Of a stretch of 57,440 bases of DNA, positions 1 through 10,112 are shown piece after piece (position 1 is the stretch's first letter; each line of letters starts with the position of its first letter). The position numbers and the translations under genes were made by a program. The notes under the pieces are model-generated. The model ran no database searches and had not been told where the DNA came from. It worked only from the letters and a program-made list of their open reading frames with translations. Source of the stretch: an uncultured Desulfobulbaceae bacterium (lineage in GTDB: Bacteria; Desulfobacterota; Desulfobulbia; Desulfobulbales; Desulfocapsaceae); NCBI GenBank assembly GCA_937132035.1, contig CAKZOA010000323.1, forward strand, positions 1-57,440, written 5' to 3'.

Positions 1-692
1 CCGTTTTCTAAAAGCTTCTCGATGGCATAGATGCGAAATTTATCCATCCCCACTCGGTAGATTCTCGAAAGCTGGTCATCGCGCCCGCCATCCTTGACGG
101 TCAGGGCTTCAGGCACCAGCAAAAACTCATGAGTGCAGCTCAGCCTCAACCATAAATCATAATCTTCGCAGCACGGCAAGGAGGTATCGAACCCTCCGCT
201 TTCTAAAAACACTTCTCTTGTCATCATCACTGTTGACATCCCGACGGCACAGAGACGGAGGCAATGAGAAAAGATGTCTCCGTGTTGCGGGCGATGAATG
301 CGCTTCTGATTGAGATGTACCCCGTGCCTTAGCCATTTTTCACCGGTATGAGAAATGGAGAACTCTTTGTTTTTACATAAATAGTGCATTTGTTTGTGCA
401 GTTTGTCCGGTACCCAGTGATCGTCTGAGTCAAGAAAAGCTATATGGTTGCAGGTAGCCAGTGCCGCCCCGAGATTGCGGGCGGCGGCCACACCTCTGTT
501 CTCGGTTCGTATATAGCGTATGGGCTGAACAGCGGAGAGCTTTTCGATCACATCGTAACTGTGGTCGGTGGAACCATCATCGACCACGAGTATCTCTCCT
601 ACAAAACGTTGTTGATTGCACACCGACCCTACTGCCCGTCGTAGATATTCGGCCCTGTTGTAGGTCGGGATTATTACAGATACATCTTCCAT
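1..692 (-). CDS. Glycosyltransferase family 2 (3' end truncated at window edge)
   Basis: Reverse-strand reading gives MEDVSVIIPTYNRAEYLRRAVGSV...VVDDGSTD...NRGVAAARNLG...FLDSDD, the GT2 N-terminal pattern; an AGGAGG-like RBS lies upstream. Confidence 0.85.
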   Translation of the reverse strand, partial: MEDVSVIIPTYNRAEYLRRAVGSVCNQQRFVGEILVVDDGSTDHSYDVIEKLSAVQPIRYIRTENRGVAAARNLGAALATCNHIAFLDSDDHWVPDKLHKQMHYLCKNKEFSISHTGEKWLRHGVHLNQKRIHRPQHGDIFSHCLRLCAVGMSTVMMTREVFLESGGFDTSLPCCEDYDLWLRLSCTHEFLLVPEALTVKDGGRDDQLSRIYRVGMDKFRIYAIEKLLEN

Positions 693-831
693 ATTCAACG
701 GTAACTATTTCCTCCTATTCCAGATTACATCTGGCTTTTTGCCCTTGAAATACTGTATAGTATGCCGTTTAGCAAGAGACGAATTATATGCGTGCAATCA
801 GCGATTGCACCATTATATATATGCCAAGGCG

Positions 832-2364
832 ATGAGCACAGAAATACTAATAAACTCAAGAAGATATGAGGTAAGAATCGCCATTGTCGAAAATGGCTCT
901 CTGTGTGAGTTTCACCTTCAGCGGCCAACGGAAAAAGGGCTCATCGGCAATATCTACAAAGGCAGAGTCGTTCGGGTTCTCCCAGGCATGCAGGCGGCAT
1001 TTATCAATATTGGACTCGAACGAACGGGCTTTCTCTATGTCGATGACGTCTCCCTCTCCCAAAACGAACTCGACCTGAGAATGCTTGGCACCGAACAGGA
1101 CCATGGGGAAAAAAACTATTCACCGATATTGCCTGAAAACGACCTGCGCCGCACACAGGGAATGAATATAGAGGATCTGCTCACGGAAGGCCAGGACATC
1201 CTTGTCCAGGTGAGCAAAGATCCGATTGGATCAAAGGGGGCCAGACTTACCTGTCATGTAACTCTTCCCGGACGCAATCTGGTCTTCATCCCTCTTACCG
1301 ATCATATCGGTATATCAAGAAAAATTGAAGATGAAGATGTACGCCGGCGCCTGCGGGAGCAGATTGAAAAGTTACGGCCGGAAGGAACGGGGTTCATCGT
1401 TCGAACAGTGGCTGAATATGCATCGGAAGAAGAGCTTGAGGCAGATATGGAGTTTTTGCTGCTGCTCTGGGACGAAATTCAGGATATTGCCTCGGTTTCC
1501 ATGGTTCCTTCGCTTGTTTACGAGGATCTTGATATTACTTTTCGCTCAGTGCGCGATCTGTTTACTCACGATGTCGACAATCTCGTCATCGATGATGCCG
1601 AAACCTACCTTAAACTTTGCGATTTCATAAAAAGTTTCGCCCCCCAACTCAAGGACAAGATATCCCTTTACGAGGACGACACTCCCCTTTTCGAAGCCCG
1701 CAGCATAGATACCGAAATAACCAGAGCCACTGAAAAGAAAGTCTGGTTGCGCTCGGGTGGATATATCATTATTGAAAGTACGGAAGCCCTTTCGGTCATC
1801 GATGTCAACACCGGCCGTTTTGTCGGCAAAAACAACCTCAACGAGACCATCTTCAAAACCAATATGGAAGCCGCCAAGGAAATTGCCTATCAGTTGCGGC
1901 TGCGTAATATTGGCGGTATAATAATTATCGACTTTATCGATATGGAAAGCGAGGAGCATCGTGAAGAGCTCTTCACGTACTTTAAAGAAGAGGTAAAAAA
2001 GGACAAGAGCAGAATCAACATCCTCAAGCTCTCCGAGTTTGGACTGGTGCAGATGACGCGCAAAAGAAGCTCCGAGAATCTCACCCAGTTGATGTGCGAA
2101 CCATGCCACTACTGTGCCGGTGAAGGCATACTCAAGTCGAGGCGGACGATATGCTATGACATTTTCAGAAAGATCGTCAGAAACGCTGACCGCACAGGAG
2201 GCTTTTCGATAACCTTGCGGGTGCATCCCCGCATTGCCGACATGCTCAACAAGGAAGAGAAGAACACCCTCACGCAATTGGAAAAAGATACCCATAAAAA
2301 GCTGGTTGTTGTTCCTGTCAAGGATCTGCATATTGAGAAATATGACATCATCTGGCGTCAATAA
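832..2364 (+). CDS. rng: Ribonuclease G / Rne-Rng family endoribonuclease
   Basis: MSTEILINSRRYEVRIAIVENG...GNIYKGRVVRVLPGMQAAFINIGLERTGFLYVDD (S1-like domain), SVIDVNTGRFVGKNNLNETIFKTN, GGIIIIDFIDM and a CxxC-like zinc-link motif. Start placed at the internal ATG 832 rather than at 739. Confidence 0.93.
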   Translation: MSTEILINSRRYEVRIAIVENGSLCEFHLQRPTEKGLIGNIYKGRVVRVLPGMQAAFINIGLERTGFLYVDDVSLSQNELDLRMLGTEQDHGEKNYSPILPENDLRRTQGMNIEDLLTEGQDILVQVSKDPIGSKGARLTCHVTLPGRNLVFIPLTDHIGISRKIEDEDVRRRLREQIEKLRPEGTGFIVRTVAEYASEEELEADMEFLLLLWDEIQDIASVSMVPSLVYEDLDITFRSVRDLFTHDVDNLVIDDAETYLKLCDFIKSFAPQLKDKISLYEDDTPLFEARSIDTEITRATEKKVWLRSGGYIIIESTEALSVIDVNTGRFVGKNNLNETIFKTNMEAAKEIAYQLRLRNIGGIIIIDFIDMESEEHREELFTYFKEEVKKDKSRINILKLSEFGLVQMTRKRSSENLTQLMCEPCHYCAGEGILKSRRTICYDIFRKIVRNADRTGGFSITLRVHPRIADMLNKEEKNTLTQLEKDTHKKLVVVPVKDLHIEKYDIIWRQ

Positions 2365-2385
2365 TTACACAAAGCACGGTTTTAT

Positions 2386-3762
2386 ATGCGACTCAACAAA
2401 AAAAGCAAAGGCGGCGGCATAGGTAAATCATTTCTTTTCATCATGCTTGCCCTCATTATCGGCGCCGGTGTCTATGTGGCACTGGTGTTTTTCGAAAGCT
2501 CTGAACCTCAACTCGCCCTGCAGGACAAGCTCAGTTATGTCGGTAAAAAGGCCGAATTCACCCTGACGGCAGCAGACGATAATTCCGGTTTGCGCTCGGT
2601 GCGCTTTGTTCTTGTTCAGAACGGCAAGGAACACACCCTGCTGGAAAAAGATTTTCCTCGCCGGGGGTATACAGGTCAGATAGGTCCGTTGTCGGTCACA
2701 GAAACCATACCTTTCAACACCGAAGAAGCCGACGTCGAAAACGGGGAGGCGGAGCTGGTGGTCCGGGCATCCGATTATTCATTACGCGGGTTTTTCTCAG
2801 GAAACACCGGCGAGATTCGTCGAAAAGTCACCATAGATACGGTGGCGCCCAAGCTCCGTCTTCTCCACACAGAGCGTTACATTAACAGAGGTGGCAGCGG
2901 AATCGTCATTTACCAGATAGACGGCGAGACCAGTCGGCACGGTGCGGACTTCGCCGGTTACTTCCACGACGGCTTTCCGCTGGAGGAAGGAAAAAACATT
3001 TTTATCGCCTACATCGCCGTTCCTTATAATACCGAAGTAATCTCGACCTCGCAGATCGTCGCCGAGGATGCTGCCGGTAACCAGAGCCTCCTGCCGTTTT
3101 CACCGGTATTTAAGAAAGTCGAGTTCAAAAGAGATACGATCAATGTCGGCGATGGTTTCCTCTCCGAGAAGATTCCCGAATTTGAAAACTTCTACCCGGA
3201 AATGCAAGGCAGCATGAAGGATAAATATCTCTACACCAATCGCACGGTACGCAAGGAAAATAACGAGAAAATATACCAGCTCTGCCAGGATCCTTCCCCG
3301 GAAAGACTCTGGAGCGGCAGCTTTATAAGGATGGCTGGAGCCAACCGCGCCGGATATGCCGATCATCGCAGCTATTTCTATAAAAGCGAAGAAATAGACA
3401 AGCAGGTACATCTGGGCATGGATATCGCCTCGGTCCAGCGTGCCGAAGTCAAGGCGGCCAATACCGGCAAAGTCGTTTTTGCCGATTATCTAGGCATATA
3501 CGGCAATATGGTGCTCCTGGATCATGGCCAGGGAGTGTTCAGCCTCTCCTCTCATCTCAGCAGTATCCAGGTAGAGACCGGTGATCTCGTAGAAAGTGGC
3601 GTGATTATCGGTACAACTGGCAAGACCGGTATGGCCGGTGGCGATCATCTCCACTTTTCCATGCTGATCAACGGCATTTTCGTCACCCCGATGGAATGGT
3701 GGGATTCGCACTGGATAGAAGTTACCATAGAAGCCCCCCTGGACGAGGTGCGCTTCGAATAA
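2386..3762 (+). CDS. M23 family metallopeptidase with N-terminal TM anchor
   Basis: N-terminal hydrophobic segment; C-terminal HLGMDIAS...VVFADYLGIYGNMVLLDHGQGVFSLSSHLS...GTTGKTGMAGGDHLHFSM, the LytM/M23 signature. Confidence 0.9.
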   Translation: MRLNKKSKGGGIGKSFLFIMLALIIGAGVYVALVFFESSEPQLALQDKLSYVGKKAEFTLTAADDNSGLRSVRFVLVQNGKEHTLLEKDFPRRGYTGQIGPLSVTETIPFNTEEADVENGEAELVVRASDYSLRGFFSGNTGEIRRKVTIDTVAPKLRLLHTERYINRGGSGIVIYQIDGETSRHGADFAGYFHDGFPLEEGKNIFIAYIAVPYNTEVISTSQIVAEDAAGNQSLLPFSPVFKKVEFKRDTINVGDGFLSEKIPEFENFYPEMQGSMKDKYLYTNRTVRKENNEKIYQLCQDPSPERLWSGSFIRMAGANRAGYADHRSYFYKSEEIDKQVHLGMDIASVQRAEVKAANTGKVVFADYLGIYGNMVLLDHGQGVFSLSSHLSSIQVETGDLVESGVIIGTTGKTGMAGGDHLHFSMLINGIFVTPMEWWDSHWIEVTIEAPLDEVRFE

Positions 3763-3793
3763 ATGTCACTAGATATCAGTAGGCTGTAGCCCA

Positions 3794-3834
3794 AATGACC
3801 TGACACCCCAATCGACTCGGGGTCTCAGGTCATT
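3794..3834. repeat. Inverted repeat/hairpin (AATGACCTGA...TCAGGTCATT plus inner ACCCC/GGGGT) between convergent genes; possible bidirectional terminator
   Basis: 10-bp perfect outer stem and 5-bp inner stem read directly; overlaps the stop codon of the minus-strand Cys-rich ORF. No clear T-tract. Confidence 0.5.
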
Positions 3835-4019
3835 CGAATTCTCTCGCAGTCCGGGCAGATCCAGGTGGGGCCATTGCTGATCCCCCAGCGGTTGTCGTCG
3901 AAACATTGATCACAAATCTGAAAGCCGCAGGGGCAGCTCCAGCAGAAAGGCTTCTTTTCCTTACAGCAGTGACACTGGTACTCCCCTACTCTTCGCTTTC
4001 TGTAACCGCTCTTCTTCAT
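3825..4019 (-). CDS. Small cysteine-rich (zinc-ribbon-like) protein, 64 aa
   Basis: MKKSGYRKRRVGEYQCHCCKEKKPFCWSCPCGFQICDQCFDDNRWGISNGPTWICPDCERIRMT; ten Cys in CxCC/CxxCxC/CxxC pairs; overlaps the cutA stop (ATGA arrangement). Confidence 0.65.
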   Translation of the reverse strand: MKKSGYRKRRVGEYQCHCCKEKKPFCWSCPCGFQICDQCFDDNRWGISNGPTWICPDCERIRMT

Positions 4020-4354
4020 GGCTTTGAACTCTCTCCCGTCCCCGTTTCCTCTTGCAGCCATCGCAGATAATCAGTGGAGACATGGTCAACTTCAATCGCT
4101 AGTATTTCCGGCGTGTCATAGGAGTGGCGTCGCTTTATGAAAGACTGCAGCGCCGCATATTTCTGTGGGGTAGTCTTCAGTGACAAGATATACTCCTGGC
4201 TCTGCTCTATCGTATCTTTCCACCAGAAAAAGGACCGTATGCCACCGCTCAGCTGGGCACAACCGGCCAGTCTTTCCCGAATCACATTTTCGGCCATGGC
4301 CACTGCCTCGGTTTCGTCCTCGAAGGTCGTTTGCACTATAAGCATCGGCTTCAT
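4016..4354 (-). CDS. cutA: Divalent-cation tolerance protein CutA
   Basis: MLIVQTTFEDETEAVAMAENVIRERLAGCAQLSGGIRSFFWWKDTIEQSQEYILSLKTT...YDTPEILAIEVDHVSTDYLRWL matches the CutA pattern. The upstream part of the supplied ORF (4355-4717) is judged non-native. Confidence 0.9.
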   Translation of the reverse strand: MKPMLIVQTTFEDETEAVAMAENVIRERLAGCAQLSGGIRSFFWWKDTIEQSQEYILSLKTTPQKYAALQSFIKRRHSYDTPEILAIEVDHVSTDYLRWLQEETGTGESSKP

Positions 4355-4558
4355 CGTCTTCTCCCTGCAATTTTTTGATATCCTGCATTCAATACTTTCT
4401 TTTTCGCCGCCGGTGTAATATTTTCTGAGCACCGGAGCATATAATGCCGTGTCGCCGGCCATGGGGATCCTTGCCCAGAAGGATAATGACCGGTGCACTA
4501 GCGTGCTAGTACAGTATTCATGCAGGTGCAAAAATAAACCTTTCTTTGTGGTAAAATC

Positions 4559-5365
4559 ATGCTCTTCGTCATTGATATCGGCAATTCCCACACCGTCATA
4601 GGACTCTATGACAACAATACTCTGCAGGGTCACTGGCGCATAACTTCGGATAGAAATCGTACCGCCGATGAAATTGCCATTCAGTTCAATGCCCTGACCG
4701 CAATGACCAGAATACAAAGCCTCTCCATAACAGACATCATCATATCAAGCGTCGTTCCTTCTCTGGAAGCCGCCTGGATGGCCTGCTGTCGCAAACATTT
4801 CAGTGACAACCTCAAGCATCCGCCGTGTATTGTCGATGATTCCAACCTTAAGGATATCATCGATATTCAGACGGATTATCCGGGGGAGGTTGGCGCGGAC
4901 CGTCTCGTCAACACCATCGCCGCCTGGTCCCAGTATAAGACTCATCTCATTGTTATCGATTTCGGCACGGCCATTACCTTCGACTGCGTCACCAACCGAT
5001 GCGAATATATTGGCGGCACGATTCTCCCGGGGGTCGCTGTTTCCTTGGAGGCCTTGTCCTCAAGGGCGGCCAAACTTCCCCATATTGATATTTCCGTAGC
5101 ACCTGCCACTATTATTGGTAAAAACACCGTAGACGCCATGAAAAGCGGTGTTCTTCATGGCTATGGTGCTATGATAGACGGCCTTGTCGACATACTGGCC
5201 GCCGAGATGTGCGGCGTAGCGGATGAACTCAACATCATCGCCACCGGCGGTATGGCTGAACTCATTATTCCCTATTGCCGCAAGGTAAAGACCATTGATC
5301 AGATGCTTACCCTCAAAGGTTTGCATCATATCTACAGCCGCATTCATGGAAAACTCCCCCATTAA
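4559..5365 (+). CDS. coaX: Type III pantothenate kinase
   Basis: MLFVIDIGNSHTVIGLYD...GADRLVNTIAAW...LIVIDFGTAITFDCV...YIGGTILPGV...ATGGMAELI. Confidence 0.93.
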   Translation: MLFVIDIGNSHTVIGLYDNNTLQGHWRITSDRNRTADEIAIQFNALTAMTRIQSLSITDIIISSVVPSLEAAWMACCRKHFSDNLKHPPCIVDDSNLKDIIDIQTDYPGEVGADRLVNTIAAWSQYKTHLIVIDFGTAITFDCVTNRCEYIGGTILPGVAVSLEALSSRAAKLPHIDISVAPATIIGKNTVDAMKSGVLHGYGAMIDGLVDILAAEMCGVADELNIIATGGMAELIIPYCRKVKTIDQMLTLKGLHHIYSRIHGKLPH

Positions 5366-6284
5366 AATCCCTCCACCATTGCCAAACGGGGCAGTGATAG
5401 GCATTGCCGCTCCATCCGGGAACGTCCGAGGACGAGATGGTTTTGAAGAGGGAATCCGCATTCTCCATGAACTCGGTTTTGCAACAAAGTTTCCCCGTGA
5501 GCTTTGGCCTGGGCATCACTATCTGGCAGATACAGACAGTAGAAGGGCAGAGGAACTCGTCTCTTTATGGAAAGATAATGACGTTGACTGCATTATGGCA
5601 GCGCGCGGCGGCTACGGCTGCCTGCGCATTCTCCGAAGTCTGCGAGATGATGCCCTCGGGGGAAAAGGCAAAAGGCTGGTCGGTTTTTCCGATGTCACGC
5701 TATTGCACCAGCTGCTCAACACCAGGCACAATCTGGTCAGCCTTCACGGCCCCGTCGTCACCTCCCTGGCCCGACTCAGCAGGGAAAGCCTGATGAGTTT
5801 CAAGCACTGCCTCCTGGGCGCTCTGGAAGGCTGGCAGATGCACGCCGATGTCGAAGTGCTGCGTGGCAGCGGTGTCACACGGGGCATGAGCGCCGGCGGA
5901 AATCTCAGTACCATTGCTTCAACCCTTGGTACCGAACTGGCGCCATACTGGCGTGATAAAATCGTCTTTCTTGAAGACACCGGCGAGTCGGCCTACCGCA
6001 TCGACAGGATGCTGACCCAACTGCATCTCAGCGGTGCTTTCGAGGGGGTCGCCGCAATAGTGCTCGGTGACTTTGTTCACGGACTCGATATCGATGGAGT
6101 TTCACGACACCGGCACCAGGAGGCGATCTGGCAGAGAGTTATGCAACTTGCCGATGAGGACACAGTGTTGTGGAGCGGGTTTCCCATCGGCCATGGCAGT
6201 GACAACCATACCTTTCCCATGGGGCTGCAATTAACACTCGACCACGGCAGCCGGATGCTCAGTGCATGTCTTGAAGAGCCTTGA
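5346..6284 (+). CDS. LD-carboxypeptidase (MccF/LdcA-like, S66 family)
   Basis: VIGIAAPSGNV...ELGF...ADTDSRRAEEL...ARGGYGCLRIL...LVGFSDVTLLHQ...LHGPVV...FLEDTGESAYRIDRMLTQL...PIGHG. Overlaps the coaX 3' end. Confidence 0.9.
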   Translation: MENSPIKIPPPLPNGAVIGIAAPSGNVRGRDGFEEGIRILHELGFATKFPRELWPGHHYLADTDSRRAEELVSLWKDNDVDCIMAARGGYGCLRILRSLRDDALGGKGKRLVGFSDVTLLHQLLNTRHNLVSLHGPVVTSLARLSRESLMSFKHCLLGALEGWQMHADVEVLRGSGVTRGMSAGGNLSTIASTLGTELAPYWRDKIVFLEDTGESAYRIDRMLTQLHLSGAFEGVAAIVLGDFVHGLDIDGVSRHRHQEAIWQRVMQLADEDTVLWSGFPIGHGSDNHTFPMGLQLTLDHGSRMLSACLEEP

Positions 6285-6392
6285 AACGAAGTGAGGCCTG
6301 CTGCCGGAAGCGGTTTGACAAATTGCTTGAAAATGGTATTGTTGGATTTTCACCGGCTACTCATCATCAACAACTTTCATATACTACGTGCA

Positions 6393-6854
6393 ATGAAGAC
6401 CACATTCAAAAACATTATACGAACTATCGCCCTGACCGGTTCAATTGTCGCGGTGACGTCATGCCCCGTCTATTCCGCTGAATACGTCAGTGTAACCAAG
6501 GACGGCGTCAACGTCCGAACCGGACCGTCAACTTCCAATCCTGTGTATATGGAGCTTTTCGAGGGGTATCCGCTCAAGGTTGTCGACAAAAAAGGCGACT
6601 GGTTCAAGGTCACCGATTTTGAAAACGACAGTGGCTGGATCTACTCTCCGCTTCTCGAAAAAAGGGATAACGTCATCGTCAATGCCAACAGTAGGGCTAA
6701 CATGCGTTCCGGTCCGAGTACCGGCAATGCCGTGGTTGCCACCCTCGAACGAGGCGTAGTGCTGGAACTGCTCGAACGTCAGGGAAAATGGGTTGAGGTA
6801 AGGCATGCCAGCGGCACACAGGGGTGGATTTACGCTCCCCTGGTATGGCCCTGA
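6393..6854 (+). CDS. Secreted protein with two bacterial SH3 (SH3b) domains
   Basis: Signal-peptide-like N-terminus, then two repeats VNVRTGPSTSNPV...GWIYSPLL and ANMRSGPSTGNAV...GWIYAPLV. Confidence 0.85.
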   Translation: MKTTFKNIIRTIALTGSIVAVTSCPVYSAEYVSVTKDGVNVRTGPSTSNPVYMELFEGYPLKVVDKKGDWFKVTDFENDSGWIYSPLLEKRDNVIVNANSRANMRSGPSTGNAVVATLERGVVLELLERQGKWVEVRHASGTQGWIYAPLVWP

Positions 6855-6997
6855 ACCGGCTTTACCGGTCCCTGTCTGTTCAACATCTCCGGTCGGCTCT
6901 TTCCAATTCCACGACTGACTTCCTTTCTTTTCAGTCTGCTGGGAGAGGTTTTTGCACCACCTGCCTTCACATCTGCCGGCGGTTTTTCAAGAGGCCA

Positions 6998-9964
6998 CTA
7001 TCGACTCAGAATCATGGCGATGGTGCGATCCATTGACAGCGGCAGCCGCACCTTGCGGCCGGCTTTGTTGGTAAACAGCACATAGCCGTTTTCAAGACCG
7101 AACAGCAGTAAATCCCGGGTTATTTCAACGTCTTTGATGCAATACGAGCACAGCTGTTCGATCTTTCCCTGCCTATACCATTCCAGGGCCTGCAGGCCGC
7201 TGCCGGTTTTCTTGACTCCCAGAGTATTCTCGGCAATGGCATTAAGGCTCAGCCGATAGCCTAGATAATTTTTTACCTCTTCAAGCAGATCAAGGCTCGG
7301 CAAATCTCCGAGCCGTCTGTCGGTATAGGCCCCGAGAACCCGATTGTCGAACCTCTTGTTATTGAAGCCGACGATCAGCTCAAAAGAATGCAGATGGTCG
7401 ATCAGATCCTTGATCTTTTCTTCGCGATAACTGACACAGCCATCACGAGTGGAGTCGTAGACCACGCCAACGGAGACGCCCATGCGTTCAGCACGATGCC
7501 AGCCTCCAACTTCGTCCGCTGAAAATTTGGTTTCGAGGTCGAAGACCCCGAAGCGTTGTGGCAGAACATCAAGGCCTTGTTTGGGGCCGATATTGCTCAC
7601 CCTCGGGCGCCCATCGGGCTGACTCTTCCTGGTGAGTCTCTCCTCTCGTGTTCTTTCCTGCACACGCACTCCGTCGTCATCGTCGCAGATTCTGGTAATA
7701 AGCTCACTGCAGCTGTTTTTGTCTATAGGCCTGTTCCCCGAGCCGCACTTGGGCGAATGCACACAGGATGGACATCCGTTTTCACACTCACATGAACTGA
7801 CGATCTCAAGAGCTTGCCGCACCAGCTCTTCGGCCTGGGCATAGGCTTCTGCTGTTAGTCCGGAACCGCCGGCATGGCCGTCATAGACGAAGATGGCCGC
7901 CCCTGCGGTCTGCTCATGATGGGGACAGGAAATGCCTCCTATATCATTCCTGTCGCAGAGCACTAATAATGGCAGCACAGCTATCATCACATGTTCGAAG
8001 GCGTGCAACCCTCCCATGAAGTGCAGGTGTTTATCTTCGATTTTTTTGACTAGGCTCTGGGGAATTTCCAGCCAGAAACCTTCTGTTTCCATAGTCTGCA
8101 GCGGCAGATCGAGGGCAATGGCGGCAACCAGTTTATTGGTCCCCTTGTTTCGCTTCTGGTAACCGGTTACCTGCTCACTGACCTTAAGCAAGCCATGTGA
8201 CAACCGGCAGCCATGCAGCAGTCGCCTGTTATATACACTTAAGATCTCAGTATCTTTGCTGGCTGTCGCTCTGGTATAGTAGGAAGGGGTTGCACTCTCG
8301 ACGATGACTTCACCGGCCAACAAATCGAGTTTTTTCACCAGCCAGCTCTCTACCCGGTGCAGATACACCGCACCTTCATGACACTCCTTCAAGGCACGGA
8401 CTGCATCGATTTCTCCCAGTATGAGCCCGGTCTCGCCATTGATGATACTGAGCGATCTTCCTGTGCCCCGTAAGCTGACATGACGTTGTGGCCGTTTTCT
8501 CGTGGCAAAATAAGTGTCGCCGTCGGCTGAGAGCAGCAGGTGCGAGTTTCGACACAACAGTTCGGCGGACTGCCTGACAGCCTCACTTTGCAACAATGGC
8601 TCGCCTGCACCGATGGGGATTTCAGCTGCAGCACACTGTAAGTGCTGGCCGATGATCTTGGCATTGTCCGGATTTAGGGCGGCTGACTCCACCTGACGGG
8701 AAAAAAAATTATCCGGATTGTTCATGTAATATTGATCAAGGGCATCTTCGCTGCCAATGAGGATAACGGCCGACTCCCTGCCTCCCCTCCCTACTCTGCC
8801 GCCCCGCTGCCAGGAGGCCATGATCGAGCCGGGGTAGCCGACCAGTATGCAGATATCGAGGTCACCAATGTCAATGCCCAGTTCAAGAGCAGAGGTCGAG
8901 ATAACACCAAGGAGCGAACCGTCGGCCAGTTTCTGTTCTATATCCCTTCTCTCTTCAGGCAGAAAGCCTGCCCGGTATGAGCTGAGCTTGGCAGCCAGCT
9001 GGCCCAACCTGGGTCTGGTCCACATGGAGATAAGTTCGGTCATTTTACGGGACTGCGTGTAGACGATGGTGCGCAGGCCTCTTTTCAAGGCCGCTTCCAG
9101 CAGTTGACTTGCGGTATAGGCTGGGCTGTCCCATGGATTGAGAAAAAGAAAGTTCCTTTTGCTTTGCGGCGCCCCGGAAGAGGTGATGAGCTCCAACGGT
9201 TCGCCTATGAGCTTTTCTCCAAATTCTCTGGGATTGCCGATTGTCGCCGAGCTCAGGATAAATTGGGTCTTCTTGCCGTAATGGCTGAGTACTCTTTTCA
9301 GGCGACGCAGAAGCCAGGCTACGTGCGAGCCGAATACACCACGATATGTATGAACTTCGTCTATGATCACATAATCAAGATGACTGAAAAAATGAGCCCA
9401 GTTTTCGTGGAAGGGCAAAAACGACAGGTGCAGCATATCCGGATTGGTGATGATCACGGGCGGGGTTTTCTCCCGTATCCTTCTCCTTCTGTAGGCGGTG
9501 GTATCACCGTCGTAGATGGCAGCTACTCCCTGCGGGCATATGGTATCGATGCCGGTGAGAGAGGCGGTGAAACTCATCAGGTTCCTGAGCTGATCCTGGG
9601 AGAGCGCCTTGAGAGGGAAGAGGTAGAGCGCATGACTGCCGGCCTCTTGCAGTATAGACTCGACGACCGGCAGGTTATATATCATACTCTTGCCCGATGA
9701 CGTAGGCGTTGCCACCAGGACGTTGTCGCCTGCAGTGATTCGGGCAAGAGCGATGTTCTGGTGTGAATAAAGACTCTTCACTCCGATTTCCTGCAACCGT
9801 GAACACAGAAGCTGCGACAGAACTTCAGGCGAACGGCTATAGATAGCTTCGAGGCAGTCGAATGTCTGATGGCAGACAACCTGCGGACCGAATCTGGCCG
9901 AGGCCTTCAGCGACTGCAGGTATTCCTCCACATCGTAGTCGGGAGTGGTGCGGTGGCGGTGCAT
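6998..9964 (-). CDS. DEAD/DEAH-box helicase of the YprA/MrfA (MZB/DUF1998) type fused to a C-terminal RNase H-fold 3'-5' exonuclease-like (YprB/MrfB-like) domain
   Basis: ATPTSSGKSMIYNLPV (Walker A), DYVIIDEVHTYRG (DEVH), SSATIGNP, GGRVGRGGR; Cys cluster CECENGCPSCVHSPKCGSGN; C-terminal FGVFDLETK...VGFNNKRFDNRVLG...YCIKDVEITRDL, a DEDDy-like pattern. Confidence 0.88.
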   Translation of the reverse strand: MHRHRTTPDYDVEEYLQSLKASARFGPQVVCHQTFDCLEAIYSRSPEVLSQLLCSRLQEIGVKSLYSHQNIALARITAGDNVLVATPTSSGKSMIYNLPVVESILQEAGSHALYLFPLKALSQDQLRNLMSFTASLTGIDTICPQGVAAIYDGDTTAYRRRRIREKTPPVIITNPDMLHLSFLPFHENWAHFFSHLDYVIIDEVHTYRGVFGSHVAWLLRRLKRVLSHYGKKTQFILSSATIGNPREFGEKLIGEPLELITSSGAPQSKRNFLFLNPWDSPAYTASQLLEAALKRGLRTIVYTQSRKMTELISMWTRPRLGQLAAKLSSYRAGFLPEERRDIEQKLADGSLLGVISTSALELGIDIGDLDICILVGYPGSIMASWQRGGRVGRGGRESAVILIGSEDALDQYYMNNPDNFFSRQVESAALNPDNAKIIGQHLQCAAAEIPIGAGEPLLQSEAVRQSAELLCRNSHLLLSADGDTYFATRKRPQRHVSLRGTGRSLSIINGETGLILGEIDAVRALKECHEGAVYLHRVESWLVKKLDLLAGEVIVESATPSYYTRATASKDTEILSVYNRRLLHGCRLSHGLLKVSEQVTGYQKRNKGTNKLVAAIALDLPLQTMETEGFWLEIPQSLVKKIEDKHLHFMGGLHAFEHVMIAVLPLLVLCDRNDIGGISCPHHEQTAGAAIFVYDGHAGGSGLTAEAYAQAEELVRQALEIVSSCECENGCPSCVHSPKCGSGNRPIDKNSCSELITRICDDDDGVRVQERTREERLTRKSQPDGRPRVSNIGPKQGLDVLPQRFGVFDLETKFSADEVGGWHRAERMGVSVGVVYDSTRDGCVSYREEKIKDLIDHLHSFELIVGFNNKRFDNRVLGAYTDRRLGDLPSLDLLEEVKNYLGYRLSLNAIAENTLGVKKTGSGLQALEWYRQGKIEQLCSYCIKDVEITRDLLLFGLENGYVLFTNKAGRKVRLPLSMDRTIAMILSR

Positions 9965-10112
9965 GAACGTATTTAGGTTGCCTAATCAAGGAAGAACGTA
10001 TATTTTGTCCCTTTGGTGCGACAAAGGGATTCCCGGGTTCGTATATTGTACCCGTCTCACTATACACCACCACCCGAATCTGAAAACCCAAGATAGTAGC
10101 CATTTGAAAAAC

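Noticed and set aside
1546-2361. 271-aa minus-strand ORF antisense to rng
   Set aside because: Fully antisense to a strongly conserved RNase G; composition is a shadow of the real frame, with no recognisable domain.
4355-4717. N-terminal extension of the cutA ORF
   Set aside because: Lacks CutA similarity and runs antisense into the coaX start; the internal Met fits CutA.
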